Source: Flavobacterium sp. CECT 9288
GTDB lineage: Bacteria > Bacteroidota > Bacteroidia > Flavobacteriales > Flavobacteriaceae
Reading direction: 5' to 3'
DNA length: 64,000 nt
NCBI RefSeq assembly: GCF_918731615.1
Contig: NZ_OU957226.1
Coordinates: 3,225,501 to 3,289,500 of the forward strand
The position numbers and the translations under genes were made by a program. Below, piece by piece: positions 51,053 to 59,819 of this stretch (positions are counted from its first letter, which is position 1; each line of letters begins with the position of its first letter). Below the pieces are notes generated by a model that was not told where the DNA came from, searched no databases, and worked only from the letters and a program-made list of their open reading frames with translations.

Positions 51053-51301
51053 ATGAGCGAAAGATGGAAATTCAAACTTAAATACGGGTTAATTTGGGGA
51101 TTTATGGCCTCTAGTATCACGGCTGCTTTTGACGTGTTCGAAATGTCTATCGAGGATGCCTTTTTATCCAGAAGAAATTTATTTCGAATACTATTTTTTG
51201 TTTTTACTGGGATTTTTATAATAAGCTATTTTGCTTGGGAGAAAAAAATAAGGGAAAAACGTTCTAATAATCTATCTAACAATAACACCGTCAACAAATA
51301 A
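51053..51301 (+). CDS. Small two-helix membrane protein, tandem copy 2
   Basis: An 82-residue paralogue: MSERWKFKLKYGLIWGF, first helix about 10-27, second about 44-61 (ILFFVFTGIFIISYFAWEKK), with an Asn/Lys-rich tail. Starts 21 bases after copy 1. Its 3' end overlaps the convergent 51272 gene by 30 bases, which may make the tail overlap real or mark one gene as mis-terminated. Function unknown. Confidence 0.58.
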   Translation: MSERWKFKLKYGLIWGFMASSITAAFDVFEMSIEDAFLSRRNLFRILFFVFTGIFIISYFAWEKKIREKRSNNLSNNNTVNK

Positions 51302-51679
51302 AATAGGTACTTCTTCTACCACTGTTTCATTTATAGCGTTTGCTTTAAAAATAAATTTTTTATCGTATAATTTTCCATCCATGAAAAACGTGAGCATGAA
51401 TTCATTGTTAAGCGCTAAAACACTTTTTTCGATCATTTCAACCTTCACCACAGAAACCGCTGGCACTTCCATAAAGGCGTGACGCAAAAGCGATGTTTTT
51501 TTCATTTCACCATCAATTGTACCAAAAGCTTTGGAAACAACCATCACACTTTCGATCAAGTAATCGCTATCGTTTACTAGATATGCGTACCACACTTTCT
51601 CCATAAAATCGTCGCTCCATTCTTGCACTGCTGCAAAAAAAACGTTTTCTACTTCGGGAATGATGATGTCTTTTTTCAT
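51272..51679 (-). CDS. Conserved hypothetical protein
   Basis: A 135-residue soluble protein without signal peptide: MKKDIIIPEVENVFFAAVQEW, WYAYLVNDSDYLIESVMVVSKAFG, KTSLLRHAFMEVPAVSVVKVE and a beta-rich end (LTFFMDGKLYDKKFIFKAN). I take it for a protein confined to Flavobacteriaceae; no catalytic motif is visible. It is downstream of pheS on the same strand, separated by 94 bases of AAAGTCTTAAAGTCG-type repeats that can fold back. Confidence 0.6.
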   Translation of the reverse strand: MKKDIIIPEVENVFFAAVQEWSDDFMEKVWYAYLVNDSDYLIESVMVVSKAFGTIDGEMKKTSLLRHAFMEVPAVSVVKVEMIEKSVLALNNEFMLTFFMDGKLYDKKFIFKANAINETVVEEVPILFVDGVIVR

Positions 51680-51773
51680 AAGTTAGTCTTAATGTCTAAG
51701 GTCGTAAAGTCTTAAAGTCGAAGAAACTCGAAAACAAGTATTTCTTTCGACTTTATAACTTTATAACTTTTGA

Positions 51774-52793
51774 CTAAATTGAGGATTTAAATTGCTCTAA
51801 GAAACGAACGTCATTTTCGTAAAACATACGAATATCGCCTATTTGATACAACAACATTGCAATACGCTCGATACCCATTCCGAATGCAAATCCGGTATGT
51901 TCATCAGGATTAATGTTGCAGTTTTTTAATACATTAGGATCTACCATACCACAACCACCTATTTCTAGCCAGCCAGTTCCTTTGGTAATTCTATAATCTG
52001 TTTCGGTTTTTAAACCCCAGTAAATATCAATTTCGGCACTTGGTTCTGTAAATGGAAAATAAGAAGGACGCAAACGGATCTTAGATTTCCCAAACATCTC
52101 TTTGGTGAAATACAACAAGGTTTGTTTTAAATCAGCAAATGAAACGTCTTTATCAATGTACAACCCTTCCACTTGATGAAAAATACAGTGGGAACGAGAG
52201 GAAACAGCCTCATTACGAAAAACGCGCCCTGGCGAAATAGTACGAATAGGCGGCTTGTTGTTCTCCATGTAGCGCACTTGCACAGATGAAGTGTGTGTAC
52301 GCAACAAAATATCTGGATTAGTTTGAATGAAAAATGTATCTTGCATATCACGTGCCGGATGGTATTCTGGCAAGTTCAATGCAGTAAAATTATGCCAATC
52401 ATCTTCAATTTCTGGACCTTCAGAAACGTTAAAACCTATGGTAGAAAAGATGTCTATGATTTGGTTTTTAACCAATGAAATAGGGTGACGAGAACCGATG
52501 ATAACCGGTTCAGCAGAGCGAGTCAAATCACCATAAAACCCTTTACTTTCATCTTTACTTTCTAAAGCTTCTTGTATGGATTTTACTTTTTCTTCGGCAG
52601 TGGTTTTTAGCAAATTCATGATTTGTCCAAACTCCTTTTTTTGATCGTTTGGTACATTTTTGAACTCAGCAAACAAATCTTTCAAAAGACCTTTGCTTCC
52701 TAAAAATTTAATTCGAAACGCTTCTAATTCAGTTGCATTTTGAGTTGAAAAAGCTTGAGCTTCGCCGATATATTCTTTTATCTTGTCTATCAT
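51774..52793 (-). CDS. pheS: Phenylalanyl-tRNA synthetase alpha subunit
   Basis: Catalytic subunit of the alpha2-beta2 class II synthetase. 339 residues with an N-terminal coiled coil (1-90) and catalytic motifs: [41 protein letters not shown] (motif 2 start), [26 protein letters not shown], and motif 3 [19 protein letters not shown]. pheT is not adjacent. An unusual AGGAAGGAAA ribosome-binding-like sequence precedes the ATG, in a group that generally lacks Shine-Dalgarno sites. Confidence 0.96.
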   Translation of the reverse strand: MIDKIKEYIGEAQAFSTQNATELEAFRIKFLGSKGLLKDLFAEFKNVPNDQKKEFGQIMNLLKTTAEEKVKSIQEALESKDESKGFYGDLTRSAEPVIIGSRHPISLVKNQIIDIFSTIGFNVSEGPEIEDDWHNFTALNLPEYHPARDMQDTFFIQTNPDILLRTHTSSVQVRYMENNKPPIRTISPGRVFRNEAVSSRSHCIFHQVEGLYIDKDVSFADLKQTLLYFTKEMFGKSKIRLRPSYFPFTEPSAEIDIYWGLKTETDYRITKGTGWLEIGGCGMVDPNVLKNCNINPDEHTGFAFGMGIERIAMLLYQIGDIRMFYENDVRFLEQFKSSI

Positions 52794-52815
52794 TTTCCTT
52801 CCGTAATTGAGAGTG

Positions 52816-52845
52816 CAAATTTATGAAATTTGTTCCAAGTTTCAA
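52816..52845 (-). promoter_or_regulatory. pheS promoter
   Basis: Minus strand TTG (52843-52845), 19 bases, TAAATTTG (52816-52823). The -33 TTG lies inside a short AAACTTGAAACTTTAAACTTG repeat. Confidence 0.55.
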
Positions 52846-52903
52846 GTTTAAAGTTTCAAGTTTGTTGCAGCACATTTATAAGTAATCATCTTACATGAAT
52901 TAA

Positions 52904-53260
52904 CTATTCTATTACTTCGCGTTCTAAGAAATAATTCACAATGGCTTCTTTCATCAAAACCGATTGTTCTCCTGCCTTTAACGCTGGTAATTGCTCTTTA
53001 ACTTTATAATGTGGCCAACCGTCTTTGTCAAAAAACTCGAATTCATAGTAACCATAAGGCTCTAACAAACGGCAAATGGCAATATGCATCAAATTGAGTT
53101 TTTCGTCTTTTTTAAATTCTTGGTGTACTTTGCCTAATTCTTGCACGCCAATTAAATAAATAATGGCATCTAGATCTAAATCCTCGCCTTGCGAAAATTG
53201 ATCAGAAAGTAGTTGAACCAGCTGTTCCCAGCGTTCTTTTAGTTGTATATCTCTGGACAT
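52904..53260 (-). CDS. Conserved hypothetical protein
   Basis: A 118-residue acidic soluble protein: MSRDIQLKERWEQLVQLLSDQFSQGEDLDLDAIIYLIGVQELGKVHQEF, then LMHIAICRLLEPYGYYEFEFFDKDGWPHYK. Apparently restricted to Flavobacteriaceae-type genomes; no enzymatic motif. It is divergent from cvpA, and the two promoters share the central CAATTG, so expression may be linked. Confidence 0.65.
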   Translation of the reverse strand: MSRDIQLKERWEQLVQLLSDQFSQGEDLDLDAIIYLIGVQELGKVHQEFKKDEKLNLMHIAICRLLEPYGYYEFEFFDKDGWPHYKVKEQLPALKAGEQSVLMKEAIVNYFLEREVIE

Positions 53261-53321
53261 TGTTTAAAGTTTGAATGATGGATTATGAATTATTGATGTA
53301 CAACTCATAAAATTATTTGCA

Positions 53322-53348
53322 CAAAGATAAGAACTTGAAAATTGGCAA
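53322..53348 (-). promoter_or_regulatory. Promoter of the 52904-53260 gene
   Basis: Minus strand TTG (53346-53348), 16 bases, TATCTTTG (53322-53329). Its -33 box abuts that of the cvpA promoter. Confidence 0.6.
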
Positions 53349-53376
53349 TTGATAGTCAACAATTCTTTTATCTTTG
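53349..53376 (+). promoter_or_regulatory. cvpA promoter
   Basis: TTG (53349-53351), 17 bases, TATCTTTG (53369-53376), exact consensus. It overlaps a longer upstream reading of cvpA, which fixes the start at 53409. Confidence 0.65.
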
Positions 53377-53408
53377 TTCTTTATTTAAATCACTATATTT
53401 TTATTTTT

Positions 53409-53921
53409 ATGAGTTTTCTAGATATTATATTAGGTGCATTACTAGCTTTTGCTGGGTTTAAAGGTTTAAAAAATGGTCTTTTTGTTGAACTAGCTTCCTT
53501 AGTTTCGTTAGTATTAGGAATCTATTTAGCTATTAAATTTTCATTTTTTTCAAAAGAAATCATTTCGGGATTTGTAAACTGGAATCCCAATACCATCCAA
53601 GTAATAGCATTTATGATTACGTTTTTAATCGTTGTTGTAGCAGTAACATTTTTAGGTAAATTCCTCACTGGGATAGCGAGTTTTGCTTTCTTGGGATGGG
53701 CCAATTCTATAGGTGGTGGTTTTTTTAGAATATTAAAAACCGTTTTGATCTTAGGAATTGTATTTTCAATTTTTGAAAAAATAAATTACAATCATATATT
53801 GGTCAAGAAAGAAACGCTTGACAAATCCATATTTTATAATCCCGTTCAAAAAACTGCTGCTTACCTCTATCCTTCCTTACAAGAGTGGTATAGCAGTTTG
53901 AAGAAAAAAAATAAAGAATAA
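53409..53921 (+). CDS. cvpA: CvpA-family membrane protein
   Basis: A 170-residue inner-membrane protein with four helices (about 1-20, 23-45, 60-85 and 98-120). The family pattern is seen in FLDIILGALLAFAGFKGLKNGLFVELASLVSLVLGIYLA and FLGWANSIGGGFFRILKTVLILGI. E. coli CvpA is needed for colicin V production and envelope stress tolerance; the molecular role is unclear. The start at 53409 is supported by the promoter just upstream. It ends 1 base from the convergent batE. Confidence 0.88.
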   Translation: MSFLDIILGALLAFAGFKGLKNGLFVELASLVSLVLGIYLAIKFSFFSKEIISGFVNWNPNTIQVIAFMITFLIVVVAVTFLGKFLTGIASFAFLGWANSIGGGFFRILKTVLILGIVFSIFEKINYNHILVKKETLDKSIFYNPVQKTAAYLYPSLQEWYSSLKKKNKE

Positions 53922-53922
53922 T

Positions 53923-54666
53923 CTACTTCACTTCCTTAATCGCACTACTTTCAATCCAACCAAAAGTTCCATCTGTGAGTTGGATTTTTTTCCATTTTCC
54001 AATAGTTTCAAAAACGTAGACTTTGGCTCCTTCATGTATTGCTAACAAAGGTTTTCCGCCTTCTCTCGGTTCTTTTTTCACATCTGTTTTTTCGGCAAAA
54101 ACGATCGCCGGTCGTTCAGAATAATAATACTTTTTCTCAAAAAAAGCTGCCGAAAGTACTACCAAAAGCAATACAAAAGCAATACTCATAGCCGTAAAGA
54201 ACACTCTTTTTAAAATTGGTTTTCGAGAAAAATAATACACCAAAAAGAACGTGAAAAATAAAAATGAAAAACCTAAGGCAATCTTTCCCCAAACGTCATA
54301 GTCAAACTGTCCCGTGAAGTCTTGTATGAGTTTTGCAAAGCCTACTTTAGGAATCACCTTAAACTCATCAATGGTTCTTTTTTGGGCGAATTTTAAGTTA
54401 CCTGCCGCCTCAACGTTTTCTGGATTTAGTACAAGGGCTTTCTCATAATTGTAAATAGCTGGCGCAACTTGATTAAGCTTATAGTAGGCATTACCCAAAT
54501 TAAAATACAACTCTGATGAGTGTTGGTTGTTTTTTAAAACACTTTCATAAGCCGCTGCAGCCTCAGTATACTTTCCTTTTCCATATAAAGCGTTGCCGTT
54601 CTCAAAGCCACTTTGGGCAAAGAAAAATTGGGTTGAAAATAAAAATATGTACAGTATGTTTTTCAT
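53923..54666 (-). CDS. batE: BatE: TPR and SH3 membrane protein
   Basis: A 247-residue protein: signal peptide (MKNILYIFLFSTQFFFAQ), TPR repeats (about 20-92: SELYFNLGNAYYKLNQVAPAIYNYEKALVLNPE), two membrane helices (about 130-150 and 156-176) and a C-terminal bacterial SH3 domain (GAKVYVFETIGKWKKIQLTDGTFGWIES). This plan and position identify BatE, the last Bat gene, which in Leptospira and Bacteroides works with BatA-D in an envelope complex linked to oxygen tolerance. Separated from batD here by a GxxExxY gene. Confidence 0.85.
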   Translation of the reverse strand: MKNILYIFLFSTQFFFAQSGFENGNALYGKGKYTEAAAAYESVLKNNQHSSELYFNLGNAYYKLNQVAPAIYNYEKALVLNPENVEAAGNLKFAQKRTIDEFKVIPKVGFAKLIQDFTGQFDYDVWGKIALGFSFLFFTFFLVYYFSRKPILKRVFFTAMSIAFVLLLVVLSAAFFEKKYYYSERPAIVFAEKTDVKKEPREGGKPLLAIHEGAKVYVFETIGKWKKIQLTDGTFGWIESSAIKEVK

Positions 54667-54712
54667 AACAATTTAAACACGAAGGTCACAAAGATTTCGC
54701 TAAGATCACTAT

Positions 54713-55093
54713 TTAAAGTGCTCCATTTATAACTCTTCTTACGCCTTCTTTTAGCAATTTAACATTAAAATTAATTAGTAATCCTAATCTACAATCTGAC
54801 AATCTCAAATAGGTTAACAGTTGAGCTAAGTGAACATCCGTCAAAGCTTCAACAGATTTTACCTCAACGATAAACTTATTTTCAATTAACAAATCAATCC
54901 TATAACCCACATCTAACTTTACCTCTTCATAAATCAAAGGAAGCGCTTTCTGCTTTTCTACTTTTAAATTACTTTTTTTAAGTTCATAAAATAAGCATTC
55001 TTCATAAGTACTTTCAAGCAGTCCGGGACCTAAAGCTTTGTGAACTTTTAAAGCACTTTCAAATACAATTTTTGATATTTCGTTCTCCGTCAT
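54713..55093 (-). CDS. GxxExxY protein
   Basis: A 126-residue protein with the family signature GPGLLESTYEECLFYEL (GxxExxY) near residue 23. VDLDVGYRIDLL-type residues (KLDVGYRIDLLIENKFIVEVKS) resemble a PD-(D/E)xK nuclease core, and AQLLTYLRLSDCRLGLLINF is typical of the end. Function unknown; possibly a nuclease-fold protein of mobile origin. It interrupts the Bat operon between batD and batE. Both flanks carry CACAAAG-type repeats (54668-54712 and 55100-55143) absent from the other Bat junctions. Confidence 0.85.
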   Translation of the reverse strand: MTENEISKIVFESALKVHKALGPGLLESTYEECLFYELKKSNLKVEKQKALPLIYEEVKLDVGYRIDLLIENKFIVEVKSVEALTDVHLAQLLTYLRLSDCRLGLLINFNVKLLKEGVRRVINGAL

Positions 55094-55144
55094 TATCTTT
55101 TGTAAAAACTTGTGTACTCTGTGATTTCTTTGTGCTCTTAGTGG

Positions 55145-56890
55145 TTAAGTAATTTGTTTTTCTAAATCCGAAATTATAACTACCGCTTTGTCAAAATCCT
55201 GTTGAATCGTGACACTTGATGAAGGTGCATAACGCGCTATTTCACAATTTTCAGTAAGTGTAATAAAATCGGTTACCGCTTCTGGATTTGCATTACGAGA
55301 CAACAATAATTCTTGAATATTATCCTTACTCATTTCTGAGGTTTCAATATTTAGTTTGGCTTTCAAGAAATTATGCATCGCTTTTTCTAATGCCACATAA
55401 AACAGTTCTTTATTATTGATTTGTTTCTTGGCTTCTGATAAATATTTCTTGGCCAGCTTGTTATTCATGCGGACTCTGTTTCCAGCAACATCACCATCCA
55501 TAGCTTCTTTCTTCTTTTTGAACAACACAATCAGCGGGATCAATAAAAAAGGAAGTAATAACAACCCCGTAAACATATTAGAACCTAAAAAATCTTTCTT
55601 ATTTATTGGAACAAAATTAGTCTTTGACTTAATGTTTTTAAATTCTTCTACAGCCGCAATTTTATTTTTATTACCCTTTGTAGCGGTAGAATCTACAGGC
55701 GTAGGCCCATCAAGTACATGTATCATGATTTCCGGCGAACGTAAGGTTTTATAGGTTCCAGAACTTAAATCAAAATATGAAAACTGCATTGGTTTTACCG
55801 GATAATTCCCTTTGTATTGCGGAACTATAGCATAACTATCAACTGATTTTCCTGCCATTCCAGATAGCGGTGTGCTAATATCTTCGCTGTGAACGGCATC
55901 ATACATTTCCAGAGCATTTGGAACTACGGGCTTTGGCAAACTAAATAGTTTTAAATTCCCTTTTCCGGTAACGCTCACAACCAAATCTAGGCTTTCACCA
56001 TGTTTTAAATTAGTTTTTGATGGAGTAACTTTAAAATCAAAATTACCCACTGCACCAGTAAAATCATCTGGTTTGCCTGCTTCAGGTAGTGGTTTTACGT
56101 TTATTGTTTTGGCTCCAGCCGAAACTCTTTTTGTAGTTTCGGTGAGTAGCATTCTACCAAACATATCTCTACGGTTCGTAGGCAATTGCACATCAACAGA
56201 TAAGGACAGTGGCTCAATTTTAAGTCTACCCGATTTTTGAGGATACAATACTACTTTCTTAAGAACAATATACCTGAAATTTTGACCTTTAAAAATGCCT
56301 TCTTCGGCAACTAGTTGTTTTATTTCAATGTTTTGACTCCAAAAATCATTGTATTTGGGTTTACTTGTTTCCCCAAGATTTGTAATGCCAATGTTTGCAA
56401 AATACAATTTATATACAACCGTAACTGGCTCATTGAGATATGGATTAGTCTTAGAAACATCAGCAACCAAATATAAGTTTTCATCACCAGAAATTTGAGG
56501 ATCGTTAGGATCTCTAGGCTGCTCTGTAGCTGCAGTAACCGTTATCTTTATAGGTGCTGTTTTGTAAATTTGCCCGTTGTACTCAATAGCCGCCGACTTG
56601 ATTACAAAAGTTCCTTTTTGATTGGGAACCAAAAAATAAGAATATGCTTTTTCAAAAGAGCTTCGTCCATTAACCCATGACTGACTCACTTGCTGACTAG
56701 GTCCGGCAATAATTCTGAAACCATCAAAAGATGGCTGCACGAAATTATCGCCGTCTACATTCATCATAAAATCAATACGCAATCTTTCATTTAGGCCTAA
56801 CGTGGTTTTGCTTACTCTGGCCTCAAATTGAACCTGAGCACTCAGCGTGCTGCACACTAATAAAACAATCGCTGCAATGTATTTTTTCAT
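55145..56890 (-). CDS. batD: BatD: multi-domain oxygen-tolerance protein
   Basis: A 581-residue envelope protein: signal peptide (MKKYIAAIVLLVCSTLSAQ), several beta-sandwich domains (VQFEARVSKTTLGLNERLRIDF, DENLYLVADVSKTNPYLNEPVTVVYKLY, DFKVTPSKTNLKHGESLDLVVSV), one membrane helix (about 445-465) and a cytoplasmic helical tail. This is the BatD architecture; the beta domains are thought to contact BatA/BatB. The start at 56890 is set by the signal peptide, 20 bases after batC. Same operon as moxR. Confidence 0.9.
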   Translation of the reverse strand: MKKYIAAIVLLVCSTLSAQVQFEARVSKTTLGLNERLRIDFMMNVDGDNFVQPSFDGFRIIAGPSQQVSQSWVNGRSSFEKAYSYFLVPNQKGTFVIKSAAIEYNGQIYKTAPIKITVTAATEQPRDPNDPQISGDENLYLVADVSKTNPYLNEPVTVVYKLYFANIGITNLGETSKPKYNDFWSQNIEIKQLVAEEGIFKGQNFRYIVLKKVVLYPQKSGRLKIEPLSLSVDVQLPTNRRDMFGRMLLTETTKRVSAGAKTINVKPLPEAGKPDDFTGAVGNFDFKVTPSKTNLKHGESLDLVVSVTGKGNLKLFSLPKPVVPNALEMYDAVHSEDISTPLSGMAGKSVDSYAIVPQYKGNYPVKPMQFSYFDLSSGTYKTLRSPEIMIHVLDGPTPVDSTATKGNKNKIAAVEEFKNIKSKTNFVPINKKDFLGSNMFTGLLLLPFLLIPLIVLFKKKKEAMDGDVAGNRVRMNNKLAKKYLSEAKKQINNKELFYVALEKAMHNFLKAKLNIETSEMSKDNIQELLLSRNANPEAVTDFITLTENCEIARYAPSSSVTIQQDFDKAVVIISDLEKQIT

Positions 56891-56910
56891 TTTCAAAATC
56901 TCTAATTGAA

Positions 56911-57672
56911 TTACCAATCTTTTTCTGTTTTAACTGGTTTTCCTTTTACTTTTTGGACATTAACCTTGTCTTGAATTTTCTTTTCCTCTTTGTTTACAGC
57001 GTCTAAAAGATTTTCTAAACGGTCTTTAGAGATTCCTCCTGGCGCAGGTTTAGGCTCTCCTTTTTCATTTGGTTTCGGATCTTTATTTTGCTTATCCTGA
57101 TCCCCTTTGTCGTCCTTTTTATCTTTTCCCTTGTCGTCTTTTTTATCTTTTTCTCCGTCTTTCTTGTCGTCTTTTTTATCCTTATCCTTATCTTTCTTGT
57201 CGTCTTTTTTCTTGTCGTCCTTCGGCGGATTGTCTTTTAGCATTTTTTTAGCCAAGGCATAATTATAACGTGTTTCCTCATCCGTTGGATCATTACGCAA
57301 CGCATTTTTATAGGCTTCTACGGCTTGAGTATAATCCTTTTCATTCATAAATACATTTCCTAGGTTATGAAAAGCACGGTGTTTTTCGGGTCTTGTTTTC
57401 GAGTTTTTTAAGGCTTTCGCAAAAGCAAATTTGGCTTCACTAGACTGTTTTTGTTTGTAGATACTGTTTCCAAGATTAAAAGGCGCAGCAGCTTTATTAG
57501 GGAATTTTGAATCCGAAATTCGATAATTGGCTTCAGCATCCGCAAATTTATTGTCCGCATATTCTTGGTTTGCTTTGGGCAAAATTCGGTCTTTTTGTTG
57601 CGCAAGCAATCCGGCTGTACCGCAAAAAGCACCGATTAAAAAAGCAACTATAATTATTTTAAATCTTTTCAT
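56911..57672 (-). CDS. batC: BatC: TPR protein with charged low-complexity tail
   Basis: A 253-residue exported protein: signal peptide (MKRFKIIIVAFLIGAFCGTAGLLAQQ), TPR motifs (about 40-145: AAPFNLGNSIYKQKQSSEAKFAFAKAL, HRAFHNLGNVFMNEKDYTQAVEAYKNALRNDPTDEE) and then some 65 residues made almost only of Lys and Asp (about 150-215) before a Pro-rich and a short helical end. The position between batB and batD supports the name. The DNA for the charged tail is a degenerate tandem array (57065-57235) prone to length change. Confidence 0.85.
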   Translation of the reverse strand: MKRFKIIIVAFLIGAFCGTAGLLAQQKDRILPKANQEYADNKFADAEANYRISDSKFPNKAAAPFNLGNSIYKQKQSSEAKFAFAKALKNSKTRPEKHRAFHNLGNVFMNEKDYTQAVEAYKNALRNDPTDEETRYNYALAKKMLKDNPPKDDKKKDDKKDKDKDKKDDKKDGEKDKKDDKGKDKKDDKGDQDKQNKDPKPNEKGEPKPAPGGISKDRLENLLDAVNKEEKKIQDKVNVQKVKGKPVKTEKDW

Positions 57673-57720
57673 TTATTGTAGCTCTATGTCCAAAGGGTTT
57701 TGAAAACCTTTTGAAAATAA

Positions 57721-58752
57721 TTATTTATTCTCGTTAAATAAATCCAATTTCTTAACCCAACTTGTTTTTCTTTCCAATAGAAAAACATCTGCAAATAACA
57801 TCAAAAAGGCAAAGCCTAAAAACCATTGAAATTGCGATTGAAAATCGGCCATTTCTGTAGCTTCAAATTCGGTTTTTTGAATATTGTTTAGTGCATTTTT
57901 GACATACTCTAAAACTTCTTTTGTGTTATTTCCGTTTACATACCCTCCTTTTGTGGTTTTTGCAATCAATGTTAAACTTTCAGGCACCAACTTTGTAATT
58001 ACAACTTCATTATTGCTGTCTTTTTTAAAACCTTCAACAACACCGTTTCGTTTTAGTGGAATTGTTCCTCCTTTTTCGGTACCTACTCCTATAGTGATAA
58101 TTTTAATTCCGAGTTTAGCGGCTTCTTCTGCTGCAGCTTCTGCACCCTCATTATGATCTTCTCCATCTGAAATCATAATTAAAAGCTTGCTCGTTTTCTT
58201 ATCATCAAAATAAGTAGATGATAACTTGATAGCCTCATTAAATGATGTCCCTACAGAGGAAACCATATCTGTATTCATGCTTTGTAAAAACATTTTAGCC
58301 ACACTATAATCCGTAGTGATGGGCAACACTGGAAAAGCACTCCCGGCATAGGCAACAATTCCTATACGGTCACTACCAAGCTGGTTGATAATTTGCGAAA
58401 CAATTTGCTTGCTTTTGTCCAATCGGCTTGGCGCTACATCTTCGGCCAGCATACTTTTGGAGACATCCACAGCAAAAACAATATCAATTCCTTCGCGTTT
58501 TACCGTTTCCATTTTAGTTCCAATCTTTGGGTTTACAAGACCAATAATAAGCCCTAGTAAAGCCAAAATAAGAATTACAATTTTTAGAACAGGTTTAAAC
58601 ATGGAGCTGTCTGGACTCAGTTTTTTTACCATTTCTAAATCACCAAATTCGCGTTGTTTTTTTCTTTTCCAATATAAATTGAATAAAAAAACCAACACTA
58701 CTAGAGGCAGTATCAATAAGAGGTATAAATATTTTTTTTCGTCTAATTCCAT
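57721..58752 (-). CDS. batB: BatB: membrane VWA-domain protein
   Basis: A 343-residue protein with two N-terminal helices (about 8-27 and 54-73), a periplasmic-type von Willebrand A domain (about 88-290) and a C-terminal helix. The MIDAS metal site is DVSKS (Asp96, Ser98, Ser100), with VGTSFNEAI and ISDGEDHNEG completing it. Paired with BatA, as usual, and probably forms a heteromeric complex with it in the inner membrane. Confidence 0.93.
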   Translation of the reverse strand: MELDEKKYLYLLLILPLVVLVFLFNLYWKRKKQREFGDLEMVKKLSPDSSMFKPVLKIVILILALLGLIIGLVNPKIGTKMETVKREGIDIVFAVDVSKSMLAEDVAPSRLDKSKQIVSQIINQLGSDRIGIVAYAGSAFPVLPITTDYSVAKMFLQSMNTDMVSSVGTSFNEAIKLSSTYFDDKKTSKLLIMISDGEDHNEGAEAAAEEAAKLGIKIITIGVGTEKGGTIPLKRNGVVEGFKKDSNNEVVITKLVPESLTLIAKTTKGGYVNGNNTKEVLEYVKNALNNIQKTEFEATEMADFQSQFQWFLGFAFLMLFADVFLLERKTSWVKKLDLFNENK

Positions 58753-58817
58753 TTTTTTACTTTTAGTCGCAGTATTCCGCTATAGTTTTGAACTGAAAAC
58801 TGTGAGAGCGACTGTCA

Positions 58818-59819
58818 TTATACAAAGCTTCTAAAAACCGTATTTCTTAATCCTACTTCCAGCAATACTAAAAATCCAGCAAGCCATATAAACGGTCTGA
58901 ATTTTTCATCATAATCATAAAACTTAAGTTCTTCTATTTCTGTAGTTTCTAGTTTATTGATCGATGCATAAATCTCGGCTAACTTATTATTACTGGTTGC
59001 TCTAAAATATTTTCCATCGGTTTTCTTGGCAATATTTTTCATTAATTGCTCATCAATCTCCACTTTCATCATTTGGAACAAAAATTTTCCATTAGGCGCA
59101 ATAGCATACGGAAACATTGCCATACCATTAGTGCCAATTCCTACCGTATACACTTTTATTCCGTATTGTTTAGCAATGTCAGATGCCGTTTCTGGCTCAA
59201 TAAATCCGGCATTATTTACACCATCTGTCAATAAAATAACCACTTTACTTTTAGCTTGACTGTCTTTTAATCTGTTTACTGCAGTTGCTAGTCCCATACC
59301 TATTCCGGTTCCGTCTTGCAAAACATTGTCATATTTAATGCTGTTAATGGCATTAAGAATAACAGCTTTATCACTGGTTACTGGTGTTTTTGTATACGCT
59401 TCAGAGGCATAAACCACAAGCCCAATTCGGTCATTTGGTCTTTCTTGAACAAAATCGGCTGCTACTCTCTTGAGGGCTTCCATTCTATTAGGTTTCAAAT
59501 CTTTGGCAAGCATACTTCCTGATACGTCAATTGCCATTACAATATCAATCCCTTTTGTAGTTTTCGTTTTATTGCTAATGTCTACCGTTCTTGGTCGTGC
59601 CAATGCAACGATTAATGAGCATAAGGAGAGTACTCGCAACACGTTTAACATGGGTTTTAACTTGGTCAAAAATGATTCTGAACCTTTGAATCCTTCCAAT
59701 GAACTCATTTTCAAGGTAGCCGATTGCTGCTTGTTTTTTTGGAAAAACCAAAAAACAACAATTGGGATTAATACAAACAACCAAAAAAATTCTGGGTTTA
59801 AAAAAGTGATTTTGTCCAT
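58818..59819 (-). CDS. batA: BatA: membrane VWA-domain protein
   Basis: A 333-residue paralogue of BatB: helices at about 8-25 and 57-74, VWA domain about 90-280 with MIDAS DVSGS (Asp98, Ser100, Ser102), QDGTGIGMGLATAV and LLTDGVNNAGF, and a last helix. The ATG overlaps the stop of the upstream gene by one base (TAATG). The 65-base spacer to batB contains an AGTCGC/GCGACT inverted repeat similar in words to the one before the DUF58 gene. Confidence 0.93.
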   Translation of the reverse strand: MDKITFLNPEFFWLFVLIPIVVFWFFQKNKQQSATLKMSSLEGFKGSESFLTKLKPMLNVLRVLSLCSLIVALARPRTVDISNKTKTTKGIDIVMAIDVSGSMLAKDLKPNRMEALKRVAADFVQERPNDRIGLVVYASEAYTKTPVTSDKAVILNAINSIKYDNVLQDGTGIGMGLATAVNRLKDSQAKSKVVILLTDGVNNAGFIEPETASDIAKQYGIKVYTVGIGTNGMAMFPYAIAPNGKFLFQMMKVEIDEQLMKNIAKKTDGKYFRATSNNKLAEIYASINKLETTEIEELKFYDYDEKFRPFIWLAGFLVLLEVGLRNTVFRSFV

